A stretch of DNA of 32,383 nt, taken from the NCBI GenBank assembly GCA_955652675.1, contig CATPBP010000142.1, forward strand, positions 1 to 32,383, read 5' to 3'. Origin of the DNA: Candidatus Dormiibacterota bacterium. Its GTDB lineage: Bacteria > Chloroflexota > Dormibacteria > Dormibacterales > Dormibacteraceae. Shown one piece after another: positions 23,901-31,208 of this stretch (positions are counted from its first letter, which is position 1; each line of letters opens with the position of its first letter). The notes below the pieces were generated by a model that saw nothing but the letters and a program-made list of their open reading frames with translations, was not told the DNA's origin and made no database searches. Made by a program: the position numbers and the translations under genes.

Positions 23901-25881
23901 TGGAACCTGAGGTGTAGATCACGTAGGCGAGGTCGTCGGGCGAGGCCACGCCGTCAGGGCGAGATGCTGGAAGGCGGGCCAGCTGCTCCTCCTCTTCGTC
24001 CAGGCACAGCGTCTGGACGGCTGGGTTCTGCTGGGACCCCGCAAGGGGGAGGGAGACGATCAGATCTGACTGTGTCACCACGATGCTGGTCTGGGAGTCC
24101 TCGATCATCAACGCCAGGCGATCGTGGGGATGGTTCGGGTCGAGAGGCAGGTAGGGCGCGCCGGCCTTGAGGGTGGCCAGCACCGCGACCACCATCTCCA
24201 GGCCTCGCTCCAGGCAGATCGCGACCGGCCGGTCGGTCTCGGCACCCAGGTCACGGAGGCGGTGGGCGAGCCGGTTGGCTCGCTCGTCGAGCTCTCGGTA
24301 GCCGAGCTGCAAGCCCTCGAACTCGGCGGCCACCGCGTTGGGGCGGCCCGCGGCCTGGCGCTCCACCAACTGGTCGAGGGAGACCGCGGGGATCTCCGCC
24401 TGGTTCGAGTTCCAGGCGTCAAGCCGGGCGGTCTCCGCCTCGGTCAGCATGGGCAGCTCGGAGATCGGTCGCTCCGGATCGGCGACGGCCGCTTCCAGCA
24501 GGGTCTGGAAGTGCCCAGCCAAGCGCTCGATGGTCTCGCCGTCGAAGAGGTCGCTGTTGTAGGTCAGGCGGCCGGCGAGACCGGCCTGGCGCTCGATGAG
24601 CTCCACCGAAAGGTCGAGCTTCGCAGCCCCGTTGTCGACGGCGTTCTGGAGGACGTCCCAACCGGCCGGCAGCTGCGGCACCGGCGGCTGCAGCGTGAAG
24701 AGGACGTCGAAGAGCGGATTGCGGCTTGGATCCCGCTGCGGCTGCAGCTCCTGCACCAGACGCTCGAAGGGCAGGTCGTCGTTCGCCAGCGCCGTCAGAG
24801 CCACCTCGCGCACGCGACCGAGCAGAGCGCGGAAGCTGGGGTCGCCCGAGAGGTCTGTGCGAAGCGGCACGCTGTTCTGGAGGTAGCCGAGCATGCCGTC
24901 GAGCTCGGGCAGCTTGCGGCCGGAGCTCACGGTGCCCACGACCAGGTCGTCCTGGCCGCTGTACCTGTGCAGCGCCACCTTGAACGCCGCCACGGCTCCC
25001 ATGAAGAGCGATGCGCCCTCCTCGCGGCCGAGCCGCCTGAGACCGTCCGCAGCCTGACGCGAGACCGCGACCGGCCGGTAGCCGCCGCGAAAGGTCTGCA
25101 TCGAGGCCCGGGGACGATCGGTGGGCAGCTGAAGAGTGGGAAGGCCGCGCAGCTGCTCGCGAAGGCTGTCGAGCTGCGCCTGCGCCTCGGGCCCTTCGGA
25201 CCAGTTCCGCTGCCAGATCGCGTAGTCGGGGTACTGGATCGGAAGCTCGGCGAGCGGGGAGGTCCTGCCCTGGCTGAAAGCCTCGTAGAGCGTGGTGAGC
25301 TCCGCCACCAGCAACTGGTCCACCGATACCCCGTCGAAGATGGCGTGGTGCAGGGTCAGGTGCAGGCGATGTCCGAGGCCGCCGAGGTCGAAGAGAGTCC
25401 CCCGCCAGAGCGGGCCGGCCCCGAGGTCGAAGGGCCGGCGGGCGTCCTGTTCGGCCAGGCGCCTCGCCTCCACCCCCCGGTCATCCTCGGGCAGCCCGGC
25501 CAGGTCTACCTGCCGCAGGCGATGGATCTGGGGAGGCAGCACCACCTGCAGCAGGCGGCCGCCGTCCTCTCGGAAGACGGTGCGCCACGCCTCGTGCCGT
25601 CGCAGGACCTCGTCGAAGGCGCGCTGCAGCGCCTCCACGTCGAGGTTCGGCGGGCACTGTATGGCCATCGACTCGTTGTAGGCAGTGGTCCCCGGGACCA
25701 GCTGGGAAAGGAACCAGAGCTGCTCCTGGCCGTACGAGGCCGGCGTGGGGACGCCGGCGTGGCGGACCGGGATCGCCTGACGCGTGCCGGGCGACTTGAG
25801 CTGCCGGTGCAGCTGCTTTTCCAGCAGCGCCCGCTTGGCGGGTGAGAGCTCGAGCGTGTCAGCGGTCTGGAGGTCTTTCAT
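20953..25881 (-). CDS. NRPS (C-A-T-TE) fused to a DPM1-like GT2 glycosyltransferase
   Basis: A 1642-residue protein. Condensation domain at about 45-480, with HHAIFDG at 178-184. Adenylation at 500-995: YTSGSTGRPKG 656-666, NGYGPTETT, YRTGDL and NGKLDR. Carrier domain with LGGHSLL and phosphopantetheine Ser1042. Thioesterase at about 1090-1345, with GFCLGG where Cys1178 replaces the usual serine; Asp1205 and His1319 complete a likely triad. After a Gly/Pro linker, residues 1382-1605 are a polyprenyl-phosphate-sugar synthase-like GT2 (VSVVIPARNEAANLP, VDGNSTDDT, DAD at 1463-1465, GSRYIQGG), with no C-terminal membrane helices. The A-domain pocket reads DILQLGGIY plus Lys, close to a glycine code. 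The ATG overlaps the P450 stop by 1 bp (TGATG). Each domain is certain; why they are joined is unknown. Confidence 0.93.
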   Translation of the reverse strand: MKDLQTADTLELSPAKRALLEKQLHRQLKSPGTRQAIPVRHAGVPTPASYGQEQLWFLSQLVPGTTAYNESMAIQCPPNLDVEALQRAFDEVLRRHEAWRTVFREDGGRLLQVVLPPQIHRLRQVDLAGLPEDDRGVEARRLAEQDARRPFDLGAGPLWRGTLFDLGGLGHRLHLTLHHAIFDGVSVDQLLVAELTTLYEAFSQGRTSPLAELPIQYPDYAIWQRNWSEGPEAQAQLDSLREQLRGLPTLQLPTDRPRASMQTFRGGYRPVAVSRQAADGLRRLGREEGASLFMGAVAAFKVALHRYSGQDDLVVGTVSSGRKLPELDGMLGYLQNSVPLRTDLSGDPSFRALLGRVREVALTALANDDLPFERLVQELQPQRDPSRNPLFDVLFTLQPPVPQLPAGWDVLQNAVDNGAAKLDLSVELIERQAGLAGRLTYNSDLFDGETIERLAGHFQTLLEAAVADPERPISELPMLTEAETARLDAWNSNQAEIPAVSLDQLVERQAAGRPNAVAAEFEGLQLGYRELDERANRLAHRLRDLGAETDRPVAICLERGLEMVVAVLATLKAGAPYLPLDPNHPHDRLALMIEDSQTSIVVTQSDLIVSLPLAGSQQNPAVQTLCLDEEEEQLARLPASRPDGVASPDDLAYVIYTSGSTGRPKGVQVPHRGAVNVVETFASTLDFGPDDLLLAVTTLSFDISVLELFLPLATGGRLLIGGQRAASDPEELAALISRSGATLLQATPSSWRLLIESGWKGAPGLRALSGGEPLPPDLADRLLERCEAVWNGYGPTETTIYSTLAKVERGERITIGRPIPNTRLHVVDRNGSRLPLGVPGELWIGGAGVTRGYLGRSELTAERFIQDPFAPGGGDRLYRTGDLVRMLATGEVEHLGRIDQQVKVRGYRIEPGEIEAVLLEDPAIRETVVVSHEFSPGDPRLAAYLVSAEGAAPDTDQLRARLRTRLPDYMVPSAFLSLDALPRTPNGKLDRGSLPEPRSSQPAAGERPRSQVEADLTEIWADVLGLKEVSRQDDFFALGGHSLLAVRLMAEVGRRFDRSVPLSAIFQQGSTIAGLASLLEESEAPAAPTSPASPLVVPVRTAGSMATLFVIQPDQNGLLALRHFLNRLDEDQPVTAIVPRTEEGRFDAGRGLDSMAGELLHALRAEQPHGPYRLAGFCLGGLIAYEIACRLREEGEEVAFLGLLDTMAPDISLRLIEDSDTVRGRLREKLMTDPRRWPAALRARLRRLLGIGAGASPETAAVDLEGAASAIRDHRMRACDAPLTVIGSHWYQRWAREASLGWRRLHAGQIGVEIVPGDHNSVLQEPHVNELAARFTTRLEAVLPDSGRGAPGGPGRPVGIGPAVPGGSLLRPASASETVASYRVSVVIPARNEAANLPHVLPRIPHWVDELILVDGNSTDDTVRVARELWPGITTIRQDGKGKGDALCQGFEAATGDIVVALDADGSTDPAEIPLFVGALQGGADFVRGSRYIQGGGSADLSLFRSLGNLALTTVVRLLYRNRFSDLCYGYTAFWRRVLPVLQPEAPGFEIEAQLNTRALARGLKVFEVPSFERVRITGSSSLRAVPDGWRVLKTVVAERLRRDPRRGQPSREVWGPSLPPARPPAALAARTTASAWREEAC

Positions 25882-27095
25882 CAGAAGGTCACCGGTAGGG
25901 CTGAAAGGCCGCGAAAACCGAGGTTGTCGCGCCAGGCGAGCGGGGTGTCTTGGTTCAGGTGTAGTCGCGGCATCCGGCGCAGCAGCGTCCGGAAGGTGAC
26001 GCGACCCTGCAGCCGAGCCAGCGGCGCGCCGAAGCAGAAGTGCGCACCCCAGCCGAAGGCCACGTGCCGGTTGTCCTGCCGGCGGAGGTCCAGGCGGGCC
26101 GGCTCAGGGAAGTGGTCCGGGTCTCGGTTGGCGGCGCCAAGCATGGTGATGACCGACTGACCGGCGCCGATGGTGCGGCCGCCGAGCTCGGTGTCCTCGG
26201 GCGCCGTGCGGATGGTGTGCTGGCTCGGGCTCTCGTAGCGGAGCAGCTCCTCCACGGCGGAGGCGCCCAACGAGGGGTCATCCCTCAGCGCCGCGAGCTG
26301 ATCGGGGTTGCGGAGGAGGGTGAGAATGCCGTTCCCGATCAGGTTGGTGGGGGCCTCGAGGCCGCCCGCCGTGCACAGGATCAGGTTGGCGACGATCTCC
26401 TCCTCGGTCAGCCGGTCGCCCTTGGCGTCGGCCCTCGCGAAGGCGTCCACCAGGCCTTCGCGGGGGCTCTCCGACTGGCGCCGGACCTGATCGCCGAAGT
26501 AGGCAGACATCTCGTCCAGGGAGCGCCGCACGGCGGCCACCCGATCCGGGTTGTACTGGAAGTTGCCGAGGACGCTGCCGAAGTCGGCAGCCCACCTGAT
26601 CAAGAGAGGCCAGTCCTCGACCGGCACCCCGAGCAGCTCCGCCATCACGATGGACGGCAGCGGCCGGCCGAGGTCGGCGATGACGTCCATCGCGCCCCGC
26701 TCCTGAGCCTCGTCCAGGAGTCCGTCGACGATCTCCTGGATGTGGCTCTCGAGCTGCTCCACACGCCGAGGCGTGAAGGCGCGGGAGGCCAGCGTGCGGA
26801 CGCGCATGTGGACCGAGGGGTCGAGGAAGCGCATCTGACGAACCATCACGGTCAGGATCGGAGCCATGTCTTCCATCCCCATCGCGCTCAGCTCCTCGGG
26901 TGTGTGCTTGAGGGTGGCCGAATAGCGCTGCAGGGCATGGACGACGTCGTCGTAGCGCGTGACCACCCAACCTCGGAGGTAGGGATCCCAGTGGACCGGG
27001 TCCTCGCTGCGCAGCAGGTCGTAGAGGGGGTAGGGGTCGGCCAGCACCTCTTGCTCGAAGAGGCGGTTGAGGCTCAGCTCGGTGGCGGACTTCAT
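25881..27095 (-). CDS. Cytochrome P450, probably acting on a carrier-bound amino acid
   Basis: A 404-residue P450. K-helix ExxR is E283-R286; the haem loop FGWGAHFCFG has Cys354. The I-helix reads AGGLEAPTN (243-251), so the usual Thr after the acidic residue is Ala248. Natural P450s with this change exist (P450eryF), in which the substrate helps deliver protons. The gene sits between an A-T didomain gene and the NRPS, overlapping both. In novobiocin and nikkomycin clusters an A-T protein plus a P450 beta-hydroxylates a tethered amino acid, so this role is inferred. Redox partners are not in the window. Confidence 0.92.
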   Translation of the reverse strand: MKSATELSLNRLFEQEVLADPYPLYDLLRSEDPVHWDPYLRGWVVTRYDDVVHALQRYSATLKHTPEELSAMGMEDMAPILTVMVRQMRFLDPSVHMRVRTLASRAFTPRRVEQLESHIQEIVDGLLDEAQERGAMDVIADLGRPLPSIVMAELLGVPVEDWPLLIRWAADFGSVLGNFQYNPDRVAAVRRSLDEMSAYFGDQVRRQSESPREGLVDAFARADAKGDRLTEEEIVANLILCTAGGLEAPTNLIGNGILTLLRNPDQLAALRDDPSLGASAVEELLRYESPSQHTIRTAPEDTELGGRTIGAGQSVITMLGAANRDPDHFPEPARLDLRRQDNRHVAFGWGAHFCFGAPLARLQGRVTFRTLLRRMPRLHLNQDTPLAWRDNLGFRGLSALPVTF

Positions 27096-28951
27096 AGGAG
27101 GAGCCCCTTGGCCTCCTCTTCGCTCATCGTCTCCAGCCGGGCGATCAGCAGCCCCTCCACGAGGGTGGAGATGCCTTCGATCGTGCGGGCGTTGAAGAGG
27201 TTCCGAAGCGGGACCTCGACCCCGTAGTCCTCGCGGATGCGGGCGATGATCTGGGTAGCCAGCAGGGAGTGGCCCCCGAGAAGGAAGAAGTCCTGGTCGA
27301 TGCCGACCTGCTCGAGCTCGAGCAGGCCGGCCACGATCTCAACCAATCTCTCCTCGACGGGGGTCCGGGGGGGTGCGAGCTCTCCTTCCGAGGCAACTCG
27401 CGGTTCCGGTAGTGCTTCGCGATCGAGCTTCCCGTTGACGGTCAGCGGGAGCGACTCTATATGCGTGAAGGTGGCGGGGATCATGAAGGCGGGAAGCCGC
27501 TCTTCAAGGAAGGACCGAAGCTCGGCGGCAGGCGGACGCGTGCCCTCGATGGGGACGACGTAGGCGTTGAGCCGCCGCTCGTTCCCATCCTCGCTCACGG
27601 TCAGGACCGCGGAGCGAACGAGGGGATGCTCGTCCAGGACCGCCACGACCTCGTCCAGCTCGACCCGACTGCCGCGGATCTTGACCTGGTTGTCGAGCCG
27701 GCCGAGGAACTCGATCTCGCCATCCCAGCGCATCCGCACGAGGTCGCCGGTCCGGTAGAGCCGGGCCTCGGGGCGATCGGCGTAACGGTCTGCGATGAAG
27801 CGCTCGGCGGTGAGGTCCGGCCGGTTGCGGTAGCCACGGGCCAGGCTGGCGCCGCCTACGAAGAGCTCACCCACCTGGCCCTCGGGGACAGGCTGGAGCT
27901 CCTCGTCGAGCACCCGGACGTACGCGCCGGGGATCGGACGCCCGATCGTGGGCAGGCGATCACCGCGCAGCTCCCGGGGCACCACGCCCGAGCTGGTGAC
28001 GACCGTGTTCTCGGTCGGGCCGTAGTTGTTGACCAGGTCGAAGGGCAGGCCGGCCGGAGTGAAGCGATGCAGGACGTCGCCGCCCGTGTGCAGGTAGCGC
28101 AGGGCGGTGCCGGCGGGCCACTGCTGATCCAGGATGGCCTCCGCCAGGACCGTGGGCAGGAAAGCGCTGGTGATGCGCTTCTCGACCAGCCAGTCGCGCA
28201 TCCGGTCGGCTGAGAGCCGGACCTCATCGGGCGGTACGTGGACGCTGGCGCCAGTGCTCAGGTAGGGCCAGAGCTCGTTGACCGCCGGATCGAAGGCCGG
28301 GCTGATGGCCTGAGTGCCCCTGTCCTGGGCTGTGATCTCGAAGGCGTCGCGGTGCCAGGCACAGAGGTTGAGAAGACCTCGATGGGTGACCTCCACGCCC
28401 TTCGGCCGTCCGGTCGAACCGGAGGTGTAGATGACGTAGGCCAGGTCGTCCACCGCCGGACGATGTACTGGCGGAGCCGGTTCCATCCGCCCCGCGGGCG
28501 CGATCGACGTCAGCACCATCGGCTGCCATGGCCCTTGCGGCAGCCGGGCCGCCAGGTCCTGTGTCGTGAGGACGACCGGGCAGCCGGCGTCCTCGAGCAT
28601 GAAGGCGACCCGGTCAGCCGGATAGTCGGGGTCCAGCGGCAGGTATGCGCCCCCGGCCCTCATGATGCCGAGCGCTCCCGCCACCAATCGCGCCGACCGC
28701 GGGAGGAAGACACCGACGACGACCTCTCGGTCGACGCCGCGAGCGCGGAGGACGCGGGCGATGGAGGCTGCCCAGCGGTCCAGATCGCTGTAGCTGAGCG
28801 ACATCTCCGGGTCGGTGACCGCAACCGCATCGGGATGGGCCGCGGCGAGCTGTTCCACGAGCTCGGGAACTGTCGAACCGATGACACTTTCGGGGGACGC
28901 GTCGACTGACGCACGAGTGGGCATGGAGAACGTCTCCACGGTCTGGCTCAC
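27092..28951 (-). CDS. NRPS adenylation-thiolation (A-T) didomain protein
   Basis: A 619-residue stand-alone loading protein. The adenylation domain spans about 25-515: YTSGSTGRPKG at 175-185, NNYGPTENT, YRTGDLVR 399-406 and NGKLDR 506-511. A carrier domain follows, with LGGHSLL and phosphopantetheine Ser562. There is no condensation domain. Pocket residues in the standard order read D-P-N-F-H-G-N-V-V plus the C-terminal Lys (Asp221, Pro222, Asn225), a combination I cannot match to an amino acid. The start is GTG at 28951 with AAGGAG at 28962-28967; an upstream GTG at 29014 has no ribosome site. It is the first gene of the nine-gene operon and its stop overlaps the P450 ATG (ATGA). Confidence 0.92.
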   Translation of the reverse strand: MSQTVETFSMPTRASVDASPESVIGSTVPELVEQLAAAHPDAVAVTDPEMSLSYSDLDRWAASIARVLRARGVDREVVVGVFLPRSARLVAGALGIMRAGGAYLPLDPDYPADRVAFMLEDAGCPVVLTTQDLAARLPQGPWQPMVLTSIAPAGRMEPAPPVHRPAVDDLAYVIYTSGSTGRPKGVEVTHRGLLNLCAWHRDAFEITAQDRGTQAISPAFDPAVNELWPYLSTGASVHVPPDEVRLSADRMRDWLVEKRITSAFLPTVLAEAILDQQWPAGTALRYLHTGGDVLHRFTPAGLPFDLVNNYGPTENTVVTSSGVVPRELRGDRLPTIGRPIPGAYVRVLDEELQPVPEGQVGELFVGGASLARGYRNRPDLTAERFIADRYADRPEARLYRTGDLVRMRWDGEIEFLGRLDNQVKIRGSRVELDEVVAVLDEHPLVRSAVLTVSEDGNERRLNAYVVPIEGTRPPAAELRSFLEERLPAFMIPATFTHIESLPLTVNGKLDREALPEPRVASEGELAPPRTPVEERLVEIVAGLLELEQVGIDQDFFLLGGHSLLATQIIARIREDYGVEVPLRNLFNARTIEGISTLVEGLLIARLETMSEEEAKGLLL

Positions 28952-29331
28952 GGGTAAATCACTCCTTGGGGATTCGGTCGTGTTCGGGCTTTGACGCACC
29001 GATGTGCGCTGCACGACTGGACTCTTTTCTCTCCTCGACTTGCGCTTGGGTTTTCGCAGTCACGGGCCACCGTACCGAGCACCCTCCAGCGCATCAATGA
29101 GGCACATGGAGGGGCCGTATTCGTTTCACGCCGCTGCATGAGGCGCTTGATCCACGAGGATTTCCAAGGGTCAGCCTGGAAACTCTCGCGGTCCGGCACC
29201 TGCGGTAAAAACGGATGCCTTGTGCTGGTTTTGCTGCTGATGGACGACATCGCCCTTTGAGACACCCGGGGACCGGAGTGATTACGGTCTAACCCGGTCG
29301 ATTCCTCGAACTGGGCTATCCTTGACCGCCG
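28952..29331. other. Intergenic region upstream of the nine-gene operon
   Basis: A 380 bp region between the leftward NRPS operon and the rightward acetyltransferase. It is less GC-rich than the flanking genes and holds the operon ribosome site (28962-28967). An imperfect inverted repeat, TTTCCAAGG/CCTGGAAA, lies at 29161-29182. For the rightward gene, TATCCT (29317-29322) lies 9 nt before the ATG, which would give an almost leaderless mRNA. I see no known riboswitch and no small gene. Confidence 0.45.
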
Positions 29332-29961
29332 ATGTCGACAGAGCCGGCCGTCCGTCCAGGGGTCAGCATCCATCCCTCTGCTGAGGTTTCAGGGGACGCC
29401 CGGATCGGCGCCGGCACCCGGATCTGGAGCCAGGCCCAGGTGCGCGAAGGGGCCGTGATCGGCTCCGAGTGCATCCTGGGAAAGGGCAGCTACATCGACT
29501 TCGACGTGAGCATCGGCCATCGCTGCAAGCTGCAGAACGGGGTCTTCGTCTTCCACGGCTTCAACCTGGAGGACGGGGTCTTCCTGGGACCCGGCGTCAT
29601 GCTCCTCAACGACCATGAGCCTCGCGCCATCAATCCAGACGGAACGCTGAAGACGGCCGAGGACTGGACCGCCAGCCCGGGCCTGGTCGAGCATGGCGCC
29701 TCCGTGGGCGGAGGAGCCGTGGTGCTGCCGGGGATGCGGATTGGACGTTTTGCACTGGTCGGCGCCGGGGCGGTTGTAACCAGGCACGTTCCCCCCCACG
29801 GCATGGTGTACGGCAATCCCGCACGCCTGCGCGGCTTCGTCTGCACCTGCGCCCACCCACTCCCCACCGGAGCCATCACCGCTCCCCTGGACGCCGACCT
29901 GGAGATCACCTGTGAAGCCTGCGGCCGCACCGTTCGCATCGAGGCCGCCTGGACCCGCTAG
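29332..29961 (+). CDS. Hexapeptide-repeat sugar N-acetyltransferase (WlbB/FdtC-like)
   Basis: A 209-residue left-handed beta-helix acyltransferase. Hexapeptide turns run from VSIHPSAEVSGDARIGAGTRI through GASVGGGAVVLPGMRIG to FALVGAGAVVTRHVPPHG. The YGNPARLRGFVCTC end is typical of acetyl-CoA transferases acting on 3-amino nucleotide sugars (WlbB, FdtC). The C-terminal CxC...CxxC set (Cys171, 173, 194, 197) looks like a small zinc site, also common there. It is divergent from the NRPS-glycan operon and may supply an acetamido sugar to it; this link rests on position alone. Confidence 0.88.
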   Translation: MSTEPAVRPGVSIHPSAEVSGDARIGAGTRIWSQAQVREGAVIGSECILGKGSYIDFDVSIGHRCKLQNGVFVFHGFNLEDGVFLGPGVMLLNDHEPRAINPDGTLKTAEDWTASPGLVEHGASVGGGAVVLPGMRIGRFALVGAGAVVTRHVPPHGMVYGNPARLRGFVCTCAHPLPTGAITAPLDADLEITCEACGRTVRIEAAWTR

Positions 29962-29974
29962 ATGGCCCGGGCCC

Positions 29975-30991
29975 CTACCGGATGCCGCGCTTGGTGAGGT
30001 CGATGACCTTGGCGGCGGTGTCTTTGAGGACCAGCGCCGGTCCCGTCAGCACCGGCTGGCCGCCGCCCGGCATGAGCAGCAACAGCTTGTAGAGCGTGAG
30101 AAAGAGGACCGGCAAGTAGCCCTGCAGGTATTGCTGCTGATCGATCGCGAAGAGCATGTTGCCCTGGTCGATGGCGGTCAGCACATCCGCAGATAGGTCG
30201 AAGGTCGCCATCTTGACCTTGCCCAGCTTGCCGCCGTCCTGGAGCGCCTTCATCGTGGGGGTGGCGCTCGTCGCGCCGAGGGTCATGATGCCGTCGTAGT
30301 TGCGGGTCAGTGCGGCGGAGATCTTCTGCTGGGTGTCGGTCGGGTTCTTGAGGTCGACGACCAGGGTGGTCGAGGTCCCGCCGGACTTGCTCAGCCCCTC
30401 CTGGAAGCCCCTGGCCCTGAGATCGAGCGACGAATTGCCCGGCCCCGGGCTCACGACGAGTCCGTTCCTCACCCCGGCCGCGCCCATCCTCTCTCCGCCC
30501 GACTGCCCGGCCAGCGCCTCGGTCTGGCCAATGTAGGTGAGGATCCCGAGCTGCTTGTAGACGTCCGAACCGGAGTTGATGGAGATCACGGGGATGCCGG
30601 CTGACACCGCCGCGGTGATGGACTTGCCGAGCGCGCCGGCGTCGGGCAGGGAGACGATGAGGCCATCCGGCTTCTTCGACACCCGGGCGTCTATCAGCTG
30701 GCTCATGGCAACCATGTCCAGGGTTGGCGGGGCGTCGTAGGTCACGCCCGTGCCCGTGTCCCTGGCCGCCTGGTCGACGCCTTTCTTGACCACCGACCAG
30801 AACGGGTCGGAGGTCTGGCCGTGGGTGACCATGGCCAGCTTGACGTTTTGGTTCTGAGTGCCGCCGCTCGGCGCGGCGCCAGCCTGCGGACTGGAGCAGG
30901 CTTCGAGAAACGCCGCCAGTCCGGGGATGGCGGCCAGGCCCGCACCGCCCATCGCGGACTTCTTGAGAACGTCGCGTCGCGTCAGGTCCAT
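29975..30991 (-). CDS. Tat-exported sugar ABC transporter substrate-binding lipoprotein
   Basis: A 338-residue protein. The N-terminus MDLTRRDVLKKSAMGGAGLA is a twin-arginine signal, followed by a lipobox region FLEAC with Cys32 and a Ser/Gly/Pro spacer. The rest is a type I periplasmic sugar-binding fold (LAMVTHGQTSDPFWSVVKKG, PDGLIVSLPD, GIPVISINSGSD, YIGQTE). Such proteins deliver sugars to an ABC importer, but no permease or ATPase gene is nearby, so it is an orphan here. The ATG at 30991 has GGAGAGGAC upstream; the longer frame is rejected. It ends 13 bp from the convergent acetyltransferase stop. Confidence 0.9.
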   Translation of the reverse strand: MDLTRRDVLKKSAMGGAGLAAIPGLAAFLEACSSPQAGAAPSGGTQNQNVKLAMVTHGQTSDPFWSVVKKGVDQAARDTGTGVTYDAPPTLDMVAMSQLIDARVSKKPDGLIVSLPDAGALGKSITAAVSAGIPVISINSGSDVYKQLGILTYIGQTEALAGQSGGERMGAAGVRNGLVVSPGPGNSSLDLRARGFQEGLSKSGGTSTTLVVDLKNPTDTQQKISAALTRNYDGIMTLGATSATPTMKALQDGGKLGKVKMATFDLSADVLTAIDQGNMLFAIDQQQYLQGYLPVLFLTLYKLLLLMPGGGQPVLTGPALVLKDTAAKVIDLTKRGIR

Positions 30992-31111
30992 GTCCTCTCC
31001 ATCACCTGAAGCGGATAGGAATTCAGCGGAGAAACAGATACTCTCACCAGACTGACAGTGCCCGTCCACCGCCCCGCGGAGCCAAACATACAGTTCAGCG
31101 CCAGGTCCAAG

Positions 31112-31130
31112 CAGACAGGGGTTGTCTGCC
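31112..31130. promoter_or_regulatory. Inverted repeat, possible operator
   Basis: GCAGACA, 5 bases, TGTCTGC: a perfect 7 bp inverted repeat in the shared promoter region between the sugar-binding protein gene and the gene at 31209. Its position suits a regulator of either gene; no regulator is encoded nearby. Confidence 0.4.
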
Positions 31131-31208
31131 CCGCGACGGGTTGCGTAGCTCAAGTTGGGGGAGGCCGGATGGCGGCGGTCACCTCATAAAAAGAAGGAGG
31201 GGGCGATC

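Noticed and set aside
24124-25845. Plus-strand open frame of ~570 codons inside the NRPS gene
   Set aside because: It lies wholly antisense to the C and A domains and has no recognisable domain.
12232-29331. MbtH-like protein or phosphopantetheinyl transferase for the NRPS
   Set aside because: I searched the operon and flanks by eye and found neither. They may be elsewhere in the genome.
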